DNA of 64,000 nucleotides, from assembly GCA_025677825.1 (NCBI GenBank), contig JAIXMO010000037.1, positions 124,001 to 188,000 on the forward strand. The letters run 5' to 3'. The translations under genes and the position numbers were made by a program. This document shows positions 25,064 through 34,637 of this stretch, piece by piece. Under the pieces are notes generated by a model. The model was not told the origin of the DNA, ran no database searches, and worked only from the letters and a program-made list of their open reading frames with translations. How positions within the stretch are numbered: the stretch's first letter is position 1; each line of letters begins with the position of its first letter. The DNA comes from Helicostylum pulchrum (taxonomy: Eukaryota; Mucoromycota; Mucoromycetes; Mucorales; Mucoraceae).

Positions 25064-25915
25064 ATGGATCCACCTGCAGCAGAATCAGCGGAAGCCACTA
25101 CTTTGATTCAAGTTCCCGAATACTTTTATGCAGTAGACATTAATTACTTGACACACATGATTGGTAATGGAACTAATAATAATAATTATAATGATAATGT
25201 TTAAATTAAAACAAGATGATGTTGTTTAAATTAAACGGGTTTTTATTTATTTAACTTAGCTGACATGTTGGGAAGACTTATTATACATAACGATCTTATA
25301 CCGTTAACACCGAGCAACCTTACGCGTTTTCATTCACGAACGCCACCAAATATATCGCTCAGTGACTATTTACGGCGAATAGTGAAATATACATCGGTCG
25401 AAAAATCATGTTTACTGATTTTATTGATTTATATTGATCGTGTATGTGAATTGCATCCACATTTTACTGTGTCTTCATTGACAGTACATCGATTTTTGAT
25501 TACTGCAGTGACGGTATCATCCAAGGCATTGTGTGATTCTTATTGTACTAATTCTCATTACGCAAAAGTTGGAGGTATATCAACACAGGAAATAAATGCA
25601 CTAGAATTAGAATTTCTGTCGCTAATTGATTGGCACCTTGCTTCTACTGGACCTATATTACAACAGTATTATGCTAATTTAGTAGAACAACACCCCTGTT
25701 ATGAAAGGGTCGTATCGGACGAAGAGGATATAAAAGCGATAAACAAAAAACGAAGAAGAAGCAGTACCGAGGCTAACAATGAAGTAGAATCAGCGACAAA
25801 ACCAACAATTAAAACAAATTCTTTGGATAGTGATGACTTGAAATTAGAAGAAGAAATTACAAAAGATCATTTTGATACACTATTACTGGATGAATCAATA
25901 CCCTATATCGCATAA
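25064..25915 (+). CDS. Pho80/Pcl-type cyclin
   Basis: Two exons, 25064-25163 and 25260-25915; 251 aa. The cyclin core spans residues ~35-165 and has the Pho80 signature: SLSDYLRRIVKYTSVEKS, LLILLIYIDRV, VHRFLITAVTVSSKALCD, and EINALELEFLSLIDWHL. These proteins bind the Pho85/CDK5 kinase and act in phosphate signalling, glycogen metabolism or polarity. The C-terminal ~75 residues are Lys/Glu-rich and probably disordered, with a basic KKRRRS patch. An upstream ATG at 24947, joined by the predicted leader intron, would read in another frame and end inside this CDS at 25106. Confidence 0.87.
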
Positions 25916-26648
25916 GAATCTCTTTTTTTATTCTTATTATTATTATCTCTCTCTCTCTCTTTACCTTATCTTTCTTTTTTCTGCTTCTTTTATTATATTT
26001 TTTTTTTTTTTGTTTTCTTCCTTTTTTTTTCTCGTTATTTATTTCGGTGCAACCCTCATCGCTGCCCCTCCCTCGTGAGGTCACGTATGTCGAATCAAAA
26101 TACCGTTTAAACAACCTCTATCCAATCAAAAAAGAAACGTTAAAATCAAAAATTGTACTTGATGATGATGATGAATAGCAACTGACGATATAGAACGAAT
26201 TGGATCTAAAAAAAAAGAAAACGCTGGCGTTAATATATGTGTATATAAATATATACTTTTTTTTTTGGTATATTTTTGATATATAAAAACAATAGAACTT
26301 TTCGTGTATATATTTACATAAAACAATAAAGTACAATACCAGATCAAATCTCCTTTTTTACCACCGTGTTTATTTTATTTTTCTCGCATCGCGAAAACAT
26401 TTTGAGCCTTAAAAAAATAACCTACGTTGCTACGTTAGTTCCGCTGCTACGTCGCTATTTTACGTTCATTGCCATGTTACGGCACGTTGCTATGCTACAT
26501 ATTGTTAAGACATACAATTGATCATTTTCGAGGAAACTCAGTAACCCCTGGCTCAATGATAGTCACATTTTTTTAAAAAAAGCTTTACCTGGGCGAAAAA
26601 GAAAATCATTTTTTTTTTTTACTTTATTTTGTATAAACTATTATCAAT
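25916..26648. other. Spacer between cyclin and Tim10 genes
   Basis: A C/T-rich stretch (25919-26035) is followed by AT-rich sequence. A degenerate array of TACGTTGC-like words sits at ~26420-26500, about 150-230 bp before the Tim10 ATG. No gene was recognised. Confidence 0.5.
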
Positions 26649-27020
26649 ATGAGTAGCTGGGGTAGTTTTTCTCAAACGTATGTGAACCCAGAGCACTTGA
26701 AACAAGCTGAACAACAAGTAGATGTTTTCATGGGAATGTTCAACAGGTAAGGTATACATATAAGTATACATGTTTTGAGCTCAATCTAAGACAAAAACAA
26801 ATATAGAATTATGAACGCTTGTCAAGAAAAGTGTATTCCCAATCACTATCACGAACCTGACTTGAATAAAGGCGAACAACAATGTATTGATCGTTGCGTT
26901 GCAAAGTACATGTCGATACAAGCAATAATGGGAGAAAGAATGAAGGACATGTCTCCTATAGCTACCAACAACAACAACAACAACAACAACAATGACAGCT
27001 TCTCACCCGATTCTCTTTAA
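26649..27020 (+). CDS. TIM10: Small Tim chaperone Tim10
   Basis: Two exons, 26649-26746 and 26807-27020; 103 aa. The twin CX3C signature is exact: Cys38-x3-Cys42, 16 residues, Cys59-x3-Cys63, the spacing of Tim10. Family-typical residues include MFNRIMNAC, LNKGEQQC and DRCVAKY. Tim10 works with Tim9 in the mitochondrial intermembrane space, escorting hydrophobic carrier proteins. Cysteines are oxidised to disulfides after import. The C-terminal tail carries nine Asn in a row (CAA-type triplet repeat), which makes this protein longer than the usual ~90 aa. Confidence 0.93.
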
Positions 27021-27189
27021 AAAAAAGTAGTAATAATAGAAATACCACAAAACTCCACCTACAAACTCAACAACTACGACATATATACATTTTTTTCCTC
27101 TCCACCATTGTATTATATTAAAATAAAAACTTTATATTTTTTAAAAAAAAGTACCTATACTATCTAATCAACTTTTTTTTTTTCTTATT

Positions 27190-28187
27190 CTAAGCTTTGG
27201 ATGGAGGATGATTATTATAAAGGTGTCCCGGTAAGAACCGAGTAGGAGCATAATTCATAAATCCTGCGTAAATAGACCGTTCCGGGAACAGATTACGAAG
27301 TTTTTGGTAGTAATGAAGTACACAAAAAGCCCAATAAATCTAATTCAAAAAAAAGGGGGTTAATGCTAATGTCAAAAAAGGGGGGTTTCTTTCAATGCTT
27401 ACATAACATACGGTCATTGTAATCAGAACTGCTATAGAAAACTTGAGTTCATCTTCCCATAGTCTTTGACAGTTATATGTGTCGAGGGATGTAATGTTAG
27501 TAGGATCTACTATCACTGCTCCCGTCGATGCTTCCGATACAATCATTATAATTTCGTTGGAAATACCTTTTGAATCTCTCATACACCATTCCATATAGAG
27601 CGATTTTTGAACTCCAAAAATAAATATATTTGCAACCATATCCAACAAGTAAACCGGTACCATAAAAAGTAAAAGCAGGACTCCTGGCTCAAGGTTTAAT
27701 GCCGTATCCTAATAATTTTTAATAAAAAAAACATATTAGAAAAAAAAAGGTCATATTTTCTGATTTGATCTTGACACATTACAACAAATAAACCAAATAA
27801 AATCAAGAGTGAAATAAGTGCGAATAAAATAGATAATGATCCCAATACCATTAATGCAGGCCGATTTAAAAACGAAAATATAGCTGATTGATATATAGAT
27901 ATATTAGTATTCGTATCTGTTAATCAAGAAAAAAAAAAGAAACTTACGGGTATATCCTTGAAACGCTACTGTTGCAAAGTATGTATTTATACCCTAATAT
28001 ATGAAAATATATATTTAGCAATTTTATGTCAATTTTATATCAATATTATATATAAAATAAAACTATTTACAAGCCATATCGAACAGGCTAGAGCACATCC
28101 TGCTCGTAGTGACATACACGCACAAAATTTTCGGTTAAATGGGTTACTATCTGCATATCTTGTTTCTAAATTGTCGCTAAAAAGCAT
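27190..28187 (-). CDS. Four-TM membrane protein, possibly Kei1-like
   Basis: Five exons (minus): 28071-28187, 27948-27993, 27783-27916, 27403-27708, 27190-27339; 250 aa, frame kept throughout. Hydrophobic segments occur at about residues 28-48, 70-100, 100-130 and 183-205. The N-terminal KFCACMSLRAGCALAC and the late TM followed by a polar tail (HYYQKLRNLF) recall Kei1, the regulatory subunit of inositolphosphorylceramide synthase, and the length is similar. The match is weak by eye. If right, it acts in Golgi sphingolipid synthesis. It converges on Tim10 with a 169-bp gap. The gene structure is more certain than the name. Confidence 0.6.
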
Positions 28188-29232
28188 TTTTTTTTTTATA
28201 TATAAATATTTGTAAAAAGAAGAAAGTGTATTGTTTCCCGTTCCTTTTTTTTTTGTCCCTCTTTTTAATGCAGAGAAAAATAAAAACATTACTTTATTAG
28301 GAAAATCTCTCTCACTAAAAAAGAAAAAAAAAAGAACAGTGCGGCAGGTAAATATTTTGTGCCAGTCTTAAACTTTCTACCCGCCAATTTGGATCTTCAT
28401 TTTGGAAATAATAATTAAACGCCTTACGGCAACTTACTCCTATTTTTGTTTTTACTTTTATACGTATATTCTCTGCGAGATAAAACAAGTTCTGCTCAAA
28501 AAATATGACTTTTTATTTCACTTACTCAAAAAAAAGGGATTGTCGCATAAATTAAATAAGTACAGATATTTTGGGTACGCATGATCAAAACTATCGCACT
28601 ATTTTGTACGTTATGTAGACTCGACAACCGTTCAGCTTGGATGTATTTGATGGTGATAAAAGAATACAAAGCGCTAGAAATAATGTAGCAGTGTTCGGCT
28701 CATGGTTGCGAAGTGTATGAGAAGACACCTGGGAGCATGCTTAATTTTACATGTTTATGTGTATCTTGATTAAGCTTCTCCTCTACACAGATAATCATAT
28801 TATAGGATTATTATGGTATCTACTTGCATACACTTGTAAGCAATAGTTGACAACTCTTTTCATCAATGCTTTGTTTATTGTATGCTGAGTCTCCGCGATT
28901 AGAAGAAAGTGATCTGGGAGAGTGTTCTTCGGCTCGCAATTTCTAATAAAATAATTTTCTTCGATAATATTTACGACTTTAGGATTAATATCCTGTCCTT
29001 GAGTAGTTGAATCGCTCAGTATTGTCGATCGTTTGAATCGTTACCTATGCATATATCGACTCATTCACTGTCAAATTCACGTACCGAATAGATTTAAAGA
29101 TCGATCGCTAGGCGAGCAAACCAAAACCATAAAATACGAAAAGGCCAATTATAATCATTCCACGTGCATTTCACGTGACTTACATTTATTTTTTAATCTA
29201 TGTATTATATGTTAGCTCAAAATAATATATGA
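28188..29232. other. Spacer upstream of the four-TM gene and tRNA-Arg
   Basis: AT-rich, with CCCGCCAATT (CCAAT-type box) near 28379-28388 on the promoter side of the minus-strand four-TM gene and paired CACGTG sites at 29161-29177. No gene was recognised. Confidence 0.5.
29161..29177. promoter_or_regulatory. Paired CACGTG sites upstream of tRNA-Arg
   Basis: CACGTG at 29161-29166 and 29172-29177, 11 bp start to start, about 56-72 bp upstream of the plus-strand tRNA-Arg. The arrangement resembles that upstream of tRNA-Asn. Confidence 0.4.
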
Positions 29233-29305
29233 GGGGCTATGGCCCAATGGATAAGGCGTCTGACTACGAATCAGGAGATTCCAGGTTCGACCCCTGGTAG
29301 CCTCA
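29233..29305 (+). tRNA. tRNA-Arg (ACG)
   Basis: 73 nt with no intron. The acceptor stem pairs GGGGCTA with TAGCCTC (one G-T pair); discriminator A. Anticodon loop CTACGAA gives ACG, presumably edited to inosine. The T arm GGTTCGACCCC is intact. A T7 terminator is at 29313-29319. Confidence 0.96.
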
Positions 29306-31062
29306 CATCTTCTTTTTTTATTTCGTCTACCGTAGAGGTGTCCCTAGACGTCGATAATCATTTGGCGCTTTGTTAGAATTGTCACTTTTCTTTTAGTCAA
29401 AATTGTGTTAATAAAAGATAAAAGGTAATAGTAAGTTTAAGTGAGCTCCAGTTCCTGTTTTATAAGTAGTGTAAGAAATTGAGTCTTAGGTAGTTGGGGC
29501 TACGTGGTGTAAATAATATAGTATAAGTAGTGTTACAAGTTAGATTTGTAGTGGCTTGTAAATAAAGAGGTAGAAAATAAAAGGAATAAAATAAAAACTA
29601 TAAAATATTATTTTGCAAAAAGTTCAATAATAAATGTAGTGAGCACCAGGTTTTGAGTTGTCCAACTGTAGTGTAGTATTATAAAAAGGTTTATAATACG
29701 AAAAAGGAAAATAAAAAGATAATAACCAAACTTTACAATGAATTGTATAATTTAAATAATTTAAGGGATCTATTAAATAGAATACTTAAACTAGTAGAAT
29801 AGTTTTATAGTCAGAAAATAAGGTCAGAGATAGATAAGATTTATTTAAGTAAGAAAAATCAAGAGTATTTATATTAAAGGGTTTGGCATTAGCGTCCTTC
29901 GATACCTGTCAAGGTATCCATGAAATATAAATTGAAGTAATCGTGAATTATCAGCAAAAAGGTAAACATTTAGAATAAATGTTTGTGATATCAAATTGAT
30001 TGCTATCATTATGTTCTAGATAGTCAAATGTTAAAAATAGTGTTATAGAAATATGCAGAAAGAATATAAAAGTAAGTAATAAGAGTAACAGCAATATAGA
30101 ATTATGCAGAGTGGATATAAAAGTAAATAATCGAAGTAACATATACGAAGATATAAGTATAAAATATAACAGTATAGGTTTCAGGTACAAGAACAGATTT
30201 TTAGAGAAAGAAGTAACACAGAGAAAATAAAGATAATTGTTTGAACAGGATAAGTAGAGGCAAGAATAGCAGTGACAAAAGTGCTTTGTTGAGTGTGAAA
30301 AACACAGCTCGTAACAGTAGTGAGCACCAGTTCCTGTTTTATAAGTAGAACGACTTAATTTGTATAGAAAAGTAGAGTAAAAATAGAGAAAGTACAATAG
30401 ATCTTTTAGTCAACCCAAGGGAATAATCGTTATTAAATAAAAAAGATATTAAGCAAGATTTTTAATAAAAAGATCAAATAGTAATATGATCAAAGTAGTT
30501 ATTTAAGTTTTTAAAGATAAAAATATTAATTTATTTTATTTTAGTATTATTTGAGGTATTTATATAGTTTATATTTTTTGTACGTTTTTTGTTTTATATT
30601 ATTAATAAGGTTGATCAATCCACAAGGTGGATGATCCATGAGGTGGATTAGTCCAAAAAAAAGAAACATAATTTTTCCGTGTGTAACAGTAGAACGACTT
30701 AGGTAAATAAAGTAAATAAAGAGTTTTGGTAAAAAATACAATGGAAAATAAGATCCAAAAGAATTCAGGAAAAAAATAAAGTATAAAGAAAAGATAGAAT
30801 AAAAGAGCTAATTTAAAGGTCTTTTATAAATAAAGAGAGGTATAAGATTAAGTTGTTAACAAAATATGAATTGCTTTTTTATTAAAATATGATTTTAGTT
30901 GGAGGTATTTATATATTTTATAGGATTATTACAAAAGGGATTTTTTAGAGAAAAAGAGAAATAAAGTTTAAAACAACTATCCTCTTCAAAATGGATATCT
31001 CTTCAATGAACATAGCTCACCAAAATAGTGTAACAAGAGTAAATCAAAGACGTTGTGTAACA
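29306..31062 (-). repeat. Cluster of degraded Ty3/gypsy-like LTR copies
   Basis: Several partial copies of one LTR family, mostly in minus orientation. CTAGACG...TTTGGCGCTTTGTT lies at ~29343-29375. LTR core copies (GAGCxCCAGTTCCTGTTTTAT) are at ~29441-29462 and ~30321-30342, with a variant at ~29640-29660. A long 5' part (~30690-31062) ends in TGTAACA. The last copy ends 29 bp from the stop codon of the integrase relic, as a 3' LTR should. The copies are rearranged or nested, so individual boundaries are not sharp. Confidence 0.7.
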
Positions 31063-31090
31063 TATGGGCAGGGCCTGGTAAGTTTAGTCC

Positions 31091-33319
31091 CTAAACTTGT
31101 TTTGGGAGGTTTGAGTACCATTCGTAGTATTCGTAATCGTCGATTCTTTTAATTTGGTTTTTTAAAGTAAGGGTTCTACCTGGATCCTTTGAATCACCAG
31201 TTAAATTATTGATGTAGAAGCCTCTTAAATGTAAATATCTTCCATACTCATTCTTGTCCTTAGGCATTGGTAACTGCATATGACAGATCTTGATAATATT
31301 GACAGCCATACGATTCATGAGTTCAATGTTTCGTTTCTTGTGGTTAGTGATATCAGTCATTCTTGACTCGTACTCCCAGATGTCAGCCTTCACTTCTTCG
31401 GAGATAACCATAGCATTGTACTCATTCACTTTTTCTTTAGTGACAGTATCATAAGTTTGTTCAGGTTCAATTTCCAATAAATTCAAAAAGTTAAATTCAG
31501 GAGCTTCTTCTCGAGGACCTAAGCCAGCGACTTCTTCCGATTATTCCTCATCGTTTTCACAAACGGAGCCTTCATCACCAAAAGAGACAGTTGTTTCGTT
31601 ATCGCTATTAACTTCAACAACTTCAACTTCTCTAGGGCCTAGACGAGAACTGATATTTTGGGAGGAGCGACCTTGTATTTGCATGATACTATTGATAATT
31701 TTGATATGTGGATTTAGATCTTCATTTATTTCTGTTCTTTTATAGTTTTCTTGAATTTTCGGGATTTTATATATCCTTAAGCGGTTCCCATGAACTATCT
31801 TGATTTCAGTGCCACCTTCCTTCTTTTTTCTTTGTATCACGTAACTTTCTTTCTTCAAGTCTTCAGTTACAACGTATAAACCTTCCCAAAGATCTTCTAA
31901 TTTGCCTGACCAAGAAGTACCTTTCAACGATATCGCCGACATAAAAAAGCAGGTTTGAGTAATTTTTTTGATTGTAGTAACTTCTTGTCAATTGCTTCTG
32001 AAATATGGGAGAATTAATTTATTTAAAGAATAAAAACCAGCTGGAGTATGTTGTTAGTAAAATAATATACCAGCTGATATTGTTGGTTAAGGTTAATAAG
32101 TAAATAAATAATTGCGAAAGAAGAGAAAGTGTTAAGATTGGATTTTGGGCAGTTTTAAATAAAATCGTAGAAGTGGCGGAGACTGGGATTTCAAAAAAAA
32201 AAAAGTAGCTGAGATAATAATAGGGGTTTTGATCAAGTTTGAGGTGCTTTGAGGTCTCGATTCTTTTAATTGCAAAATGTTAATTTGTTTATTGGTTCTT
32301 TGTTTCAATATGTATTGAAAGTTTAAATCAGTTTGTTTAACCAGCCTCTTAGAGTCAAACGATGTTCTTGGTTGATAAAAAAAACAGGGTTTCTTTTGTA
32401 GTTGCTTGTTGCATACTTATGTAAGCGCATATCATGGAGGGTGAATAATAATGACAATCCAGTTTTTCTACAGGAGTTCTTTTCTGCGTTATCTGATCAA
32501 AAGTACGATATAAGACCGTTCGCCTGGCTGTTATAGGCACTAATATTACGTCTTAAACCAAATTGTAAACATACTTGATACACCAATTCACTGATCGTAG
32601 GTTTGCCGTTGTCCGTAATAATAACTCCAGGGGCAGCCGTGCCTGCAGATAATTTCTTCATACAGAAATAGAGCAGTCTGAAATCTCACGGCTTTTGCTT
32701 CTACATATTTTGTTAAATATCCTATCGTGGCTATAACATAATGGTAACCACCACGACTTGTAGACACATGCTTCACGTCTATAACAACTTTTCAAAAGGC
32801 ACATGTAGTACAGCGACCGGACATAATCTTTCATTTAGGGTTTTACGACCATGTCGTTGACAGCGTGGGCATTCTTTAACATATAATGTAATGTCAGTCA
32901 CCATATTAGGCCAATAGTATTTAGATGACACCTTATTAATTGTATTAGTGTACACTAGACGGCCTCCATATAGGGGGGGGGGGTATGTGTGCTACATATA
33001 GTGCTTCGATAGCTTCAGGTTTATTCTATACTAATCGATGTTGATATGTATCAAAGTTGTAGCAATATAATTTCTTGTTTACCAGTGTATAGTATTTGGC
33101 TTGTTTTTGTAAAAACTTTTGTAGTTCGAGATCCGGGAATTTGAGTAGTTTTATTTTTATGTCTTCCATGACGTTTAATTGATAATTGGGTTTAAGTTTG
33201 AGTCGTTCAGATTTTGAATTTTTTGTTTTTGAAAGATTATATCGTAAATAGAGTTTTTGTAGTATTATAAAGTGTTTGTTGATTTGATTTTTGTAGTGTT
33301 TTTTGTAGATAATAGGCAT
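31091..33319 (-). pseudogene. Decayed Ty3/gypsy integrase (3' pol remnant)
   Basis: The minus strand shows, in order, the zinc-binding module (YTLVNKKLY, then YYWPNMV and CPRCQRHG), parts of the catalytic core (ATIGYLTKYVEAKAVRF, HGCPW), a later region (KRTPVEKLD) and a C-terminal domain (GKLEDLWEGLYVV) with a long tail. Frames are broken by stops, including one around 32780, and by frameshifts. Neither reverse transcriptase, protease nor gag is seen upstream. It is therefore a 5'-truncated, inactive copy, and the adjoining LTR-like sequence at its 3' side (ending 31062) fits the same element. Confidence 0.8.
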
Positions 33320-33426
33320 CAGCTTTTTACGTCAATCTGAGGTTTTGGACATAGTTGTGTCTGGTCGGTATTTCATCTAGTAGGTGGGATAAAGGAGTAC
33401 AAGCTATTGAGAGTGGACTCACTGTA

Positions 33427-33848
33427 CGGGTTTGGCTATTTGCACGGCACCGCCACATTACACAGCCAAATAAAGATTTATTCTGTGTCAAAGACCTTGC
33501 GAATGCTCTTAAAGATCATAGTTTGTTGTTTTGGACTTCGTATCACGAGTCATAAGTGTACCTAACAAAAGGAATTCTTGACGCACCGCCAAACACACAG
33601 TTAAATAAAAATATGACGTTTAATTTTATTTTTTTGTATCAGAGGCTTTGTGAATGCCTGTAAAAAAGACAAGAGAAAAGACGAAAACTTATATTTTGTA
33701 TTTAGATGATCAAATAGTTATAAGCTGCAGTTTTGGACTTAGTATCACTATAAGTGTATTTAATAAAACGCTCTTTATTAAAGTCTTTCATTGGGTGTGG
33801 TGTTGCTGTGTAACCCGTGAGCATGCCCCGTGCAAATAGCCAAAACCC
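33427..33848. mobile_element. MITE-like element with ~21-bp inverted ends
   Basis: CGGGTTTGGCTATTTGCACGG at 33427-33447 (21 bp, interrupted here as CGGGTTTGGC/TATTTGCACGG) faces its near-perfect reverse complement at 33828-33848, which has one extra A and one fewer C. The ~420-bp unit has no coding capacity. It contains two diverged direct copies of a block running from CACCGCCA through AAATAAA to TTTTGGACTT (~33448-33563 and ~33583-33770). A small non-autonomous DNA transposon fits best. Confidence 0.55.
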
Positions 33849-33979
33849 AAAGCCCACTGCACGTCGCACTTTTTTTTTAAAAAAATACGTCACACTTTTT
33901 GGTGAACGTATAAATAGAACGTGTACCCAGAATTCTTTTTTTTTCTACATCTTTGTCAACATCTTCATGAATCATCACG

Positions 33980-34163
33980 CCATTACCTCTGTCTTAAAAC
34001 GCCGGCGCTTACCTTTAATGGGTAGGACACCGTTTTATACATGAAAGTAATGCTTGTAGTTGTATTTATGGAGTAGTGGTTAATGACTCCATTACCTTTG
34101 TCTTAAAGCGCCGGCGCTTACCTCTACTGGGTAGGGCACCGCTTTTATACAGGCAAGTAATGC
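33980..34163. repeat. ~75-bp direct repeat with GCGCCGGCGC palindrome
   Basis: Copies at 33980-34053 and 34089-34163 share CCATTACCT, the GCCGGCGCTTACCT core, GGGTAGG, CACCG, TTTTATACA and end in AAGTAATGC, with about 11 differences. Each holds a GC-rich self-complementary centre in an otherwise AT-rich stretch. Function unknown. Confidence 0.8.
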
Positions 34164-34637
34164 AATAGTTAACCACGCTGATAGAGATCACTGTTTTTTA
34201 AATATAAAAATGAAAATGAAAAATTGAAGTAAAATGGGGGTAGGGTTTCTTTGACGGTGAGGATGTGGGACAATAAGGGGGAAAGCAAGAAGAAAAAATA
34301 GTAACTGGGGCTACTATTACTTGGAAATATAATTCGATAATCTGCGACCAGGATCCGCGGTAAGAGGTGGGGATTCGCTTAAAATGGTACAGGCGATTGA
34401 CCATGAAGTAAATGTATATGATCGTCAGCACACATAGGTAAAAACAGCTGTTGGTGCATTTGAAGGCATTCAGTGGCGAGTGAAAGTCACTTTCTTTAGT
34501 TTTACCACGCAATCAAAGGGCACGACTACGTTCTGAAGGTCATAAATAGTCGTAGGATGTGATCTACTATGTATAAAAACCAATTTTAGGCTTTCGCCGT
34601 TACTCTGCTTCAAATTTTAATAAAAAACCTCTTTAAA
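34164..34637. other. Spacer
   Basis: No supported feature. It lies downstream of the minus-strand orphan gene and upstream of nothing recognisable. Confidence 0.5.
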
